38,353 nt of DNA from Deltaproteobacteria bacterium (lineage in GTDB: Bacteria > Bdellovibrionota_B > Oligoflexia > Oligoflexales > Bog-1112): contig CANJLI010000017.1 of NCBI GenBank assembly GCA_947475005.1, positions 1 through 38,353 of the forward strand, written 5' to 3'. The notes below the pieces were generated by a model. It was not told the origin of the DNA. It searched no databases and saw only the letters and a program-made list of their open reading frames with translations. Positions 9,399 through 17,400 of the stretch are shown one piece after another. Made by a program: the position numbers and the translations under genes. The number at the start of each line of letters is the position of its first letter. The first letter of the stretch is position 1.

Positions 9399-9998
9399 AT
9401 GGCGATTATACGGGTTCCACGTCCCCCTCGGGATGCCAATGTGTTTGCAGCAGCCTGGGGCTACTTGGTGACCATCTGTTCGGGTCTCAAGCTCACGCTT
9501 ACAATCTTCTTTCGGCAGCTCTTGAAGCTGGAGAAGACGGAGACGGTGGAGTGGCCTGAGCAACCGGCTACCTACGGGGAACGGTTTAAGGGCAAGCACT
9601 TTCTCACACTTCGAGACGATGGGCAGGTGCGGTGCACTGCATGTTTTCTCTGTGCTACCGCATGTCCAGCTCAGTGTATCCACATCGAAGCGGGGCAACA
9701 TCCAAGTAACGAGATTGAGAAATTTCCCGTGCGCTTTGAGATCGATATCTTGCGTTGTGTGTTTTGTGGCTACTGTGAGGAGGCATGTCCCGTGGATGCC
9801 ATTCGACTGGGGCCTGAGTATGCCATCGTGGACACCAGTGAGAAAAAATGGGTCTACACCAAAGACTACCTTGCGGACCGACCTGCCCTACAAGGTGGCA
9901 TCCATTCCATCAAGCCTGAGAATGAGAAACACACCTCCATCGGTCATGAACCCACCGCAAAAGAGCGAAAATCCCAAGCCCATCATGGACATGTGTAG
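9399..9998 (+). CDS. nuoI: NADH-quinone oxidoreductase subunit I
   Basis: A 199-residue ferredoxin-like subunit linking the NADH module to the quinone-binding core. Two [4Fe-4S] motifs are present: Cys79, Cys82, Cys85, Cys89 (CTACFLCATACP) and Cys120, Cys123, Cys126, Cys130 (CVFCGYCEEACP). The N-terminal amphipathic helix around residues 15-45 resembles the membrane-surface helix of NuoI. A polar tail rich in His and Lys ends the protein. The start has AGGAGG ten bases upstream. It is the last gene of the local nuo run. The membrane genes nuoH and nuoJ-N do not follow; an AT-rich gap and a toxin-antitoxin pair come next. Confidence 0.95.
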   Translation: MAIIRVPRPPRDANVFAAAWGYLVTICSGLKLTLTIFFRQLLKLEKTETVEWPEQPATYGERFKGKHFLTLRDDGQVRCTACFLCATACPAQCIHIEAGQHPSNEIEKFPVRFEIDILRCVFCGYCEEACPVDAIRLGPEYAIVDTSEKKWVYTKDYLADRPALQGGIHSIKPENEKHTSIGHEPTAKERKSQAHHGHV

Positions 9999-10171
9999 CC
10001 ATCCCCGTCATTCTACTTTAAAGTTGAGTCACGAGTAAAATAGACCCAATGTGATTATACCCGCAAACCATGTTTGAAATTTGCATGCACAGCTCTCTTA
10101 TAGAGTAAAAACCATTTTTATATCTAATGGTTATCGTTTATTTACTTATTTCTTTGTATTCTTAGATTTAT

Positions 10172-10215
10172 TTTGTTTCGTTTGTTTCGTTTGTTTCGTA
10201 TACTAAAAGAAACGA
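10172..10215 (+). promoter_or_regulatory. Putative operator/promoter of the toxin-antitoxin pair
   Basis: TTTGTTTCG is repeated three times head to tail at 10172-10198. An inverted half, GAAACGA, follows at 10209-10215. A good -10 hexamer, TATACT, lies at 10199-10204 between the direct and inverted copies. Antitoxins usually repress their own operon through such repeats, so this is a reasonable autoregulatory site, inferred from position. The antitoxin start is 18 bases downstream, with GGGGG as ribosome site. Confidence 0.5.
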
Positions 10216-10232
10216 GTTACAGGGGGTAAAAG

Positions 10233-10667
10233 ATGGGCGCAAAGAAGAGAAATTTTGTTCCGAGTAAAGATGAAACTAAAAACGCGGAAGAGTTGCTATT
10301 ACTTCTAGTGAAGCAGCTGGATCGTACTACGGTTGTTACACTGGATCATATGGAAATTTCAGGGAATCTTGTGGGTGCTTTTGTTGAGCTACTCGAGCAG
10401 TTTGCACTGGGTCATACTGTAACCTTGGTTTCTTCTACTCAAGAGTTAACAACAGGTGAAGCGTCTGAAATCCTAAATGTATCAAGACCTTATCTTGTAA
10501 GCCTTTTGGATCAAGGCAAAATCCCCTTTCGCAAGGTAGGCGTGAAACGGCGTATTCAAGCAATCGACCTGGCAAAATTTCAGCAACGACTTGAGGAGGA
10601 ACAAGAAAAAGCATTTCAAGAGCTTGTAGATTTAGGACAAGAACAAAAACTTGGGTATGAAAAATGA
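10233..10667 (+). CDS. Antitoxin with excisionase-like helix-turn-helix
   Basis: A 144-residue likely DNA-binding antitoxin. Residues about 70-115 form an excisionase/MerR-like helix-turn-helix (LTTGEASEILNVSRPYLVSL, then GKIPFRKVGVKRRI). A charged helical tail (EEEQEKAFQELVDLGQEQK) is a plausible toxin-neutralising segment. The N-terminal 60 residues are helical and not recognised. Its stop overlaps the toxin start by ATGA. Together with the downstream PIN-domain protein this is a type II toxin-antitoxin architecture. Base composition is AT-richer than the nuo genes, which suggests horizontal acquisition. It probably binds the repeats at 10172-10215. Confidence 0.8.
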   Translation: MGAKKRNFVPSKDETKNAEELLLLLVKQLDRTTVVTLDHMEISGNLVGAFVELLEQFALGHTVTLVSSTQELTTGEASEILNVSRPYLVSLLDQGKIPFRKVGVKRRIQAIDLAKFQQRLEEEQEKAFQELVDLGQEQKLGYEK

Positions 10668-11245
10668 GCGATAAAAAAGTGGTCCTTTATGACGCTTGTA
10701 TTTTTTACTCAGCCCCATTGCGAGATTTTTTAATCCGTTTTGCCTTAACAAAAATAATTCGAGCAAAATGGTCAGAGACGATTCACGAAGAGTGGATACG
10801 AAACTTGCTAAAGAATAGATCTGATATCACGCGTGAGGCACTTACTCGAACAAGAGTAGCCTTAGATCGAGCCGTTCCTGATGCTTTAATTGAAGAGGAT
10901 CGTTATAACAACCTGATTCCTTCTTTAGAGCTTCCGGATGTCAATGATCGCCATGTTCTTGCGGCAGCGATTGCATCTAAGGTGGATATTATTCTTACTT
11001 TCAATTTAAAAGATTTTCCCGATGTTGTTTTGAATACGTATGATATGGAAGCGATGCATCCAGATGAGTTTGTTTTGCAACAACTTAAACTCTATCCAGC
11101 TACTGTTCTAGAATGCCTGGTGCAGCAACAAAAAGCGCTAAGGAAGCCACCGGTAACCATGCCCGAGCTATTACATAATTTAAGAAAAAATGGACTTCGA
11201 CAATCGTCGGAAATTATAAGAAAATTAATGAGAATTGAGTCGTGA
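10664..11245 (+). CDS. PIN-domain toxin (VapC-like ribonuclease)
   Basis: A 193-residue PIN-domain protein, expected to be a metal-dependent endoribonuclease toxin. Acidic residues fit the PIN fold: Asp10 in VVLYDACIFYSAPLRD, Glu42/Glu43 in IHEEW, Asp92/Asp95 in DVNDRHVLAAAI, and Asp117 in TFNLKDFP. The DACIFYSAPLRDFLIRFA opening resembles the PIN_3 (PF13470) group more than small VapC toxins. The C-terminal 60 residues form a helical extension. It overlaps the antitoxin by four bases. Activity and target are not visible from sequence. Confidence 0.8.
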   Translation: MSDKKVVLYDACIFYSAPLRDFLIRFALTKIIRAKWSETIHEEWIRNLLKNRSDITREALTRTRVALDRAVPDALIEEDRYNNLIPSLELPDVNDRHVLAAAIASKVDIILTFNLKDFPDVVLNTYDMEAMHPDEFVLQQLKLYPATVLECLVQQQKALRKPPVTMPELLHNLRKNGLRQSSEIIRKLMRIES

Positions 11246-11351
11246 TTCTCAATTTCAGTTTTTTCCATGACAATTATAATGGTTTTTTGTACGAGAAGCG
11301 TATACTCGCCTGGTAGTCTACCTTTGTTGTAGGGTAAAACAGGAGTATGCC

Positions 11352-11513
11352 ATGATGAATTGGACACTTACCTTCTTAATTATCGCAATTGTTGCCGCAG
11401 TTTTGGGATATGGTGGGATTGCAGGGGCTGCAACGGAAATGGCCAAGACAGTCTTTATCATTTCCATCGCCATCTGGATTGCAACGGTGATTTTTGGTGT
11501 GTTTCGCAGGTAA
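11352..11513 (+). CDS. DUF1328 family small membrane protein
   Basis: A 53-residue hydrophobic protein of the YtjA/DUF1328 family. It has two membrane helices (about residues 4-20 and 30-50) separated by a short loop. The typical [20 protein letters not shown] and [12 protein letters not shown] pattern is present. AGGAG at 11341-11345 supports a start at 11352 (the adjacent ATG at 11355 is equally possible). The family is widespread in proteobacteria and often stress-induced; its function is unknown. Five bases after its stop a long perfect palindrome begins, which may act as its terminator. Confidence 0.88.
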   Translation: MMNWTLTFLIIAIVAAVLGYGGIAGAATEMAKTVFIISIAIWIATVIFGVFRR

Positions 11514-11517
11514 AATC

Positions 11518-11606
11518 AGAGAGATTGGGTACACCTACTTTTTTAGAATCGGGGCACCCAAGATGGGTGCCCCGATTCTAAAAAAGTAGGTGTACCCAAT
11601 CTCTCT
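11518..11606. repeat. Perfect 43-bp palindrome with 3-nt loop (repeat family 1, copy A)
   Basis: The left arm at 11518-11560 is an exact reverse complement of 11564-11606; the loop is AGA. The outer part (GATTGGGTACACCTAC, then TTTTTTAGAAT) is shared with the palindrome at 32893-32977. The inner core (CGGGGCACCCA) is different. It lies between the stop of the DUF1328 gene and the start of arfB. As RNA it would form a very stable hairpin and could terminate transcription, although no T tract follows the stem. No flanking target duplication or encoded protein was seen. Confidence 0.95.
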
Positions 11607-11626
11607 AAAAATAACCAGAGGTACGT

Positions 11627-12040
11627 TTGATACAAGTTGGAAACATTACGATCTCAAAGAATGAGCTGGTCTTTCAATTTGTACGCAGCAGCGGCCCTGG
11701 AGGACAAAATGTCAACAAAGTGAATACGAAGGTGGTTCTCTTTTTTAATGTGGAAGAATCCCCAAGTATTCCTCCGGAGATCAAGTCCCGTTTTGTAACG
11801 CGATGGAAAAACAAAATTTCAATCCAGGGTGAAGTGGTTTTGAGCAGTGACCAATTTCGTACCCAAGGCCAGAATATAGACGAGGTAGTAGAAAAACTCC
11901 GAGAGATGATCGAAGAGGTCCTCGTTCCTCCAAAAAAGCGAGTAAAAACAAAACCCACTCGAGGCTCTACCCAAAGACTGATGAAGGAAAAGATCCTTCA
12001 TTCTCAAAATAAAAAAAATCGAATGAAAATTGACTATTGA
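11627..12040 (+). CDS. arfB: Alternative ribosome-rescue factor ArfB (peptidyl-tRNA hydrolase)
   Basis: A 137-residue protein of the ArfB/YaeJ/ICT1 family, which releases ribosomes stalled on mRNA lacking a stop codon. The catalytic GGQ motif is at residues 25-27 within RSSGPGGQNVNK. The C-terminus is a lysine/arginine-rich tail (KKRVKTKPTRGSTQRLMKEK ... NKKNRMK) that in this family enters the empty mRNA channel. Length is normal, shorter than RF1/RF2. The TTG start at 11627 has AGAGG upstream. It follows the palindrome and is convergent with the lipoprotein genes, whose last stop is 11 bases away. Confidence 0.95.
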   Translation: MIQVGNITISKNELVFQFVRSSGPGGQNVNKVNTKVVLFFNVEESPSIPPEIKSRFVTRWKNKISIQGEVVLSSDQFRTQGQNIDEVVEKLREMIEEVLVPPKKRVKTKPTRGSTQRLMKEKILHSQNKKNRMKIDY

Positions 12041-12050
12041 ACTCTCTCTC

Positions 12051-12953
12051 CTACTGCTCTGCACAGCCTAGATGATTAGAAGTAAAGAGGCATAAAAAAT
12101 ACCCCGTACTGCTAATTGCGTTAAAATCAAGTAGGGTCACTCCTCCTACAATTCCTCTATACGTATCGGCTGTCTCTACCCAACCCGTACAATTAAAAAC
12201 TGATTCCGCTGATACCCAGTTGCTACTTCCTGTAGGATCAGCATTTAATCCCGTCCAAATGGAAAAGCTAGTATCGTCAGTATCTATGTATGTATTGGTA
12301 AACGGAAATGTAAATAGCCCATTAGCATCGGTTGTTGCAATTGGGGTAGAGCTATCTATGCGAGTATAGGTTGTATTGGGAATCAATACCCAATCCGTAT
12401 GTTCAATCGTTCCAGTAGAGCAAGATGCGGTTGTACAAGCCACTCTATTTGTTCCATCTACAATAAAAGCCTTGTAGGAACTTGAGTTTGGTTTGTTAGC
12501 ATCTGAATTACATTTTGCGTCTGCACCTGCAATACCACCCAGATCTCCGGTAAATGTGCTGTTTGTAATGAAGAAATATTTATTTGACAGGCAAGTAACA
12601 GAGATGTCCGTAATGAGCGCACCTGCAATTGTCCCACTCGCCTTACTAATAGAACAAATTTGGCGGGTAGGTTGAGTAAGAATGGTTACTGCATACGCAC
12701 CCAAGTCAGAAATTTCAGTTGAAAATGTAAATGAGCCATCTGCGGAAAGGGTTAGATTATCTGCTAGGTTATTTTGAAGAACGAGTGCACCATTCAACCC
12801 GCTGATTGTGCCGCCTACTGTGTAAGTAGGGGTTGTTTCCTTGATTGCCACTTCGTCTATGGAGGTACTATTGTGCTTCTTCTTCCCACAACTGAGAAGA
12901 AAGAAAGGCAGAAGGACAAAACCCAGTACAAAAAGAAAAGATTTCTTACGCAT
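12051..12953 (-). CDS. Surface lipoprotein with one beta-repeat and DUF1554 domain
   Basis: A 300-residue lipoprotein. The signal peptide ends in a lipobox at LLSC, with Cys22 followed by GKKK. One roughly 78-residue beta-sandwich repeat follows (YTVGGTISGLNGALVLQNN ... VTC). The C-terminal part is a DUF1554-type, C-lectin-like domain (YFFITNSTFTGDLGGIAGAD, KAFIVDGTNR, WVLIPNTTYTR, FSIWTGLNADPTG), ending CAEQ. The start at 12953 is chosen because it gives the same signal peptide length as the upstream paralog, and AGGAG overlaps that gene's stop. It lies eight bases downstream of its paralog at 12962-14374. The role is probably surface binding or adhesion; the ligand is unknown. Confidence 0.88.
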   Translation of the reverse strand: MRKKSFLFVLGFVLLPFFLLSCGKKKHNSTSIDEVAIKETTPTYTVGGTISGLNGALVLQNNLADNLTLSADGSFTFSTEISDLGAYAVTILTQPTRQICSISKASGTIAGALITDISVTCLSNKYFFITNSTFTGDLGGIAGADAKCNSDANKPNSSSYKAFIVDGTNRVACTTASCSTGTIEHTDWVLIPNTTYTRIDSSTPIATTDANGLFTFPFTNTYIDTDDTSFSIWTGLNADPTGSSNWVSAESVFNCTGWVETADTYRGIVGGVTLLDFNAISSTGYFLCLFTSNHLGCAEQ

Positions 12954-12961
12954 ATTGTCTC

Positions 12962-14374
12962 CTATTGTTCCGCACAAGCAAGATGGGCCAAACTACTACA
13001 CGATCCGTTATTGCTCGAAATTGCATCTACGTCGGTAACCTCTATACTTGCATATATACCGGATGCTCCATCTCCCTGGGTCCAATGGTTACAGGCATAG
13101 CTAGTCCCCTGCCACTCGTTGGTAAGTCCCGTCCAAATGCCGGGGGTTGCATCTGCAAAAGCCAGATAAGAATTGGTGAGGGGGAATGTAAATAGTCCAT
13201 TGGTATCTGTTGTGCCAATTACGGTTGAACCATCTGCGCGGATATATCTTGTATTTGGTACCAAAACCCAATCTATATGTTCAAGAGTACCCGAGGTCGC
13301 ACAGGATGCGCTCAAACAAGCTCTCCGCGTTGTCCCATCCATGAGGAAAGCCTTGTACGCACTTTCATTTGGCTTATTAATATCTGTGTTGCAGCTTGCA
13401 TCAGCAGATGCAATACCCGTTTCTGTCTCTACCGAAGTATCTGTTGAGGTATCTGTTACGCTATCCGTAGTACCCAAAAGGTTACCCGAGAATGTAGATG
13501 AGGTAATGAAGAAATACTTTCCCGGCAAGCAACTCACAATTACGTCGGTCACATTTGAACCTGAAATTGTACCCACACCTGTGCTCGTAACCGTGCAGTT
13601 TTGATTTACGGGTTGTGTAAATACGGTTACGTTGTAAGTGGATCTACTGACAATCGGCAGAGAAAAAGAAAAAGCACCGTTGTCCCTAATGGTAGTGTTA
13701 TTTTTGTTATTATTTTGCAGCACGATCGTGCCCGTAAGTCCATTTATTGTACCGCTCACCGTGTAAGAGTTGAGACTACACCCCACAGCAACATTTGTAA
13801 TTGCTGTGCCTGCAAGGGTTCCACTTCCATCTGTAACCACACAAGTTTGCCCGATGGGCTGGGTAAGAACGGTAACTGCATACGCCCCCCCCTCAGCAAC
13901 TTCAGTAGCAAATGTAAAATCACCGCCCGTAGATAGGGATAAATTATCTCCCGCATTGTTTTGCAGTACCACAGTACCACTAATTCCAGTAACCATTCCC
14001 CCCACTGCGTACGTATGGGTACTACAAGTTACAACCACCGTAGTGATTTTCTCACTCGCTATCACTCCACTTCCTGCAGAAACAGAACAAGTTTGTTCAG
14101 TGGGTTGGGTGAGTACCGTAACGGCATAGGTGGACTTTGCAGCCAGTGAGGTAGAAAAGGTGAAACTTCCATCCGCTGTAAGGGTGAGAGTGTCAGTTAG
14201 ATTATTTTGAAGCACAAGGGTGCCCGTAAGACCTGTAACAGTACCCCCAATTGAAAATACAGGAACTGCATTAACCGCAACTACCGCGTCACTTCCCTTC
14301 TTCTTTCCACAATGCAAAAGAATGAAAGGCAGAAAAATACAACCCACTACGAACACAACGGATCTATTACGCAT
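12962..14374 (-). CDS. Surface lipoprotein with three beta-repeats and DUF1554 domain
   Basis: A 470-residue paralog of the next gene. Signal peptide with lipobox LLHC (Cys22, then GKKK); His before the cysteine is unusual. Three tandem repeats of about 78-82 residues span roughly 40-117, 120-199 and 202-283. Each has the pattern YxVxGTVxGLxGTxVLQNN ... VTVLTQPxxQTC ... VxC. The C-terminal DUF1554-type domain is interrupted by a Thr/Ser/Asp-rich insertion (TDSVTDTSTDTSVETETG) that its paralog lacks. The start has GGAG a dozen bases upstream. The repeat number differs from the paralog (three against one), so the repeats duplicate or are lost as units. Confidence 0.88.
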   Translation of the reverse strand: MRNRSVVFVVGCIFLPFILLHCGKKKGSDAVVAVNAVPVFSIGGTVTGLTGTLVLQNNLTDTLTLTADGSFTFSTSLAAKSTYAVTVLTQPTEQTCSVSAGSGVIASEKITTVVVTCSTHTYAVGGMVTGISGTVVLQNNAGDNLSLSTGGDFTFATEVAEGGAYAVTVLTQPIGQTCVVTDGSGTLAGTAITNVAVGCSLNSYTVSGTINGLTGTIVLQNNNKNNTTIRDNGAFSFSLPIVSRSTYNVTVFTQPVNQNCTVTSTGVGTISGSNVTDVIVSCLPGKYFFITSSTFSGNLLGTTDSVTDTSTDTSVETETGIASADASCNTDINKPNESAYKAFLMDGTTRRACLSASCATSGTLEHIDWVLVPNTRYIRADGSTVIGTTDTNGLFTFPLTNSYLAFADATPGIWTGLTNEWQGTSYACNHWTQGDGASGIYASIEVTDVDAISSNNGSCSSLAHLACAEQ

Positions 14375-14416
14375 GTCCTTGTCTCCAATTTCATGGGCAG
14401 ATGATGGTATGTAGTA

Positions 14417-14422
14417 AGTATA
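14417..14422 (-). promoter_or_regulatory. Possible -10 element of the lipoprotein operon
   Basis: TATACT is read on the minus strand about 43 bases upstream of the ATG at 14374. The matching -35 region (TTTTCT at 14445-14440, spacer 17) is weak. It lies in the gap after the PBP gene, so the lipoproteins may have their own transcript. Confidence 0.35.
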
Positions 14423-14471
14423 ACCGATTAGGGGAGGGGAGAAAATTTAAGTGGGGAAAAGAAGGAGAGCA

Positions 14472-14489
14472 AGAGGGTGAAAGCCCTCT
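14472..14489 (-). terminator. Possible weak terminator of the PBP gene
   Basis: On the minus strand, AGAGGG and CCCTCT pair as a six-base stem with a six-base loop. The hairpin overlaps the PBP stop codon and is followed by a pyrimidine-rich run. The stem is short. Confidence 0.35.
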
Positions 14490-17400
14490 ACTCTTCAGCA
14501 TCTTCTAGAATGATTTCTTTCCCTTGAGCTGCGGGTGGGCGCACTTCATCCACATGCTCGGTTCCAAAATCTGGTGTGGACGTACGCTCAATAGGCTCGG
14601 TTTTGGCACGTTCGAAGGGCATAAAATAGCGAAGAGGCTGCTTAGTCCCATCTCTGGGATCCAACGGGATATAGGTCAGAGAATTTGTACTACCCTCTAT
14701 CGCGTAAGGGTTTTCAAATTTCTCTCCTGTTTTCGAGAAGTTGGTGGCACTCCAGGATTCCCCCTCTCCTTGTTGACTACCGACTCGTAAGATTAACCCC
14801 CGAGGCAAGTCCACAATAACGGGGATTGCCAACTTGGGTGGGGGCATTAACGGCCACTCCTTGCGAGACAGCAGCGTCAAGTCAAGTGGATCGATCATGC
14901 TCTTGTAGTCCTTCTCCTCGATAAAGGCCTTGGCAAAATCTACCCAAGCCGGCAGTGCACCTGCACTCCCTGAAACTTTGAGACGCCCCCGTTGCATAAT
15001 GCGATTGCGGTCGTAGCCTACATAAGTCGCAATCACCAGACTGTTTCTCACATCCAGTGGCTTGCCTTTCTCTGTCGGGTATGGAATGAAACCTGCATAG
15101 TAGCTGGTGAGGTAATCATTTGTAGTTCCTGTTTTACCAAAAGCAGGAATCCGAATGGGTTTGGTCGGTAGAGCTGCTGCACCATTTATGCCTTCCTTTG
15201 GCTCACCCAAATCCACATAGAGCTCCCCTTTGGCCCGGCGTCCGGTTCCATGGGTGACCACTTTTTGCAAAACTTCTCGGATTTGAACCGTAATTTCCGG
15301 TTTTACCACTTGGAACTCTCGTACCTTCGGCTCGTACAGGACATGCCCGTGACGATCCTCAATACGTCGAATAAAGTTGATCTGATTATCAGGTCCTTTT
15401 TCGAAGAATTTATACACCTTCCCATCAATGAAGGTCTGATACACCTTTGCAATTTCGCTGGTCGTTACCGCACTGGTACCAAGGGGAAAGGACAATACCG
15501 GATCCAGTGGATTGTACTCACCACAAGCTCGGCTCATGGCGACTACATAGCGCAATCCAAGGGCAATGCGAAAGTCATGATGTTGGTAGTACCAAGAGAG
15601 TCGGTAGGGATCGTTCCCCTTTTTTACAGCGATCAGCTTCTCCTGTATGGTGTGCTGCAACTTATTGAGCAGCTCAATATCTAAATATCCGGAAATCTTC
15701 ACATCGCCCACAGACATGTGAGAGGCATGCCCCCCCGTGCTATCGTCTTTTCCCCAGATCGCATAGACATCAAGCAAGCTAAGGGGGCGACCTGTAGGGG
15801 TTTCCATCGCAGCTGTGATGGCATCCCCCTCCTCCTCTAGATTGCCAAAATAGCCTAACTCCGGCTGTTTACCCGGATTACCCAATACGCGAAAACGATG
15901 GTACAGGGGTTTATTATGAACCGCTGCAAAGGATGCCTCGATGCCATTGGCAGCAATGCTAGTTTGCAAGACGGCCCAATCGTTCTTTGCTCTTTCTCTC
16001 AACTTAAGAAGGCGTAGGTAGTTATTCCCTACCAAAGACAAACGAATATCGGCTTCCTTCGCAGGCATACCGTGCCCACGTTGACGACTCAACGAACGCG
16101 CCTCCTCCAAATACCCATTCCCCCACCACATCTGCTTAAGGCGCTGCTGCAACCGCTGGTCTCTGGAGAAAACTAGGTCTGGCATCAAGTCTTTCTTGGC
16201 GTTTTCAAGCTGAAAGGTAAGCACTCCCTCCTCATCCAGGGATACACCGGTCTTTCTGGCCACCTGGAAATGAAAATCCCGCGGCAACTGGCCCGGGGTA
16301 GGGCTTAAATCCAACATGTCCATTAGGGTCTTAAATTGGGTAAAGCTCAGCTTTTCCAAGAGGCGCCCCCCAAGGGAAACAGAAGCCAAGTTTTCCGACT
16401 TTGTGCCTGCCCAGAGCATGGAAGTCGTCTCAAATGGGGAAAAGTGATCCGGCCGCGGAAAATATACAGTGCCCTGATAAGGGAAAATTTGGCGAAAGTT
16501 ATCTAAGCGATCCAAGACGGACCAGCCCAGCTGCAGTGCAGCAAAATAGACCAAGGGCTTCACCACAGACCCAGGTTGGCGGCGTGCATACATCGCACGG
16601 TTGAATCCCACGGTATCAAATCCGGAAATGACCGCCCGCACTTCCCCTTTGTCGAGGGCAATGAGGCCCCCGCTGATTTCCGGGCGTTTTTGCATTTCCA
16701 CCACGGCTTCATGGGTGGTGCCGTTATAGGAGCGCACTTCCACAAAGAGAGTGTCTCCCACTTTCAACTTGGTCTTGAGCTCATTGAGATAGAAGTCCGT
16801 TCCCTTGCCCGTAGGCAGGTCCAATAGCTTGGCGTAGCGCACCAAGGACTCATACGGAAGTATCCCTGTAGGGACACCGAAATTCATGCGGAATTGAAAC
16901 TCCTTGTTAGGGAGAGGTTCGATGGCTTCGATTTGCCCAAAAACAAAGGAGTCCACCTCCAAGCCTCGCTGGGGATGATACAGGGAGGGGTTTTCAGCTG
17001 AAAGCCCCTTGAGGGCCGTATCCAATCGGGATAGGTTTTTCCGCACTGCTGTTTGGGCCCGTTTTTGCAGCTGGGCATCGATGGTGGTATAGACTTTATA
17101 GCCTGCAATATTGAGGTCTTCGGGTTTCTTAAGACCGAGGGCTTCGAGGACCTCCGCTTTTTCCAATTGCTCCCGTATCAGCTCTACAAGGGAGACCTCT
17201 GCCGTGCGAAACTCTCCCTTATCAAAAGGCACCGGTGTATCCATGGCCTCTTTGTACTCGGCTTTGGTTACCCACCCTTGTTCGTACATCTTCTCGAGCA
17301 CGTAGTTTTTACGTTGGTTGGCAAACAGACGGGCCCGCTCTTGGTCGTGTTTGGTGTATTTGATGAACGGGTTGTACTTACCGGGACCCTTTACAGAACC

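Noticed and set aside
11518..11606. Insertion sequence
   Set aside because: No transposase frame or flanking target duplication is visible; only the palindrome is present.
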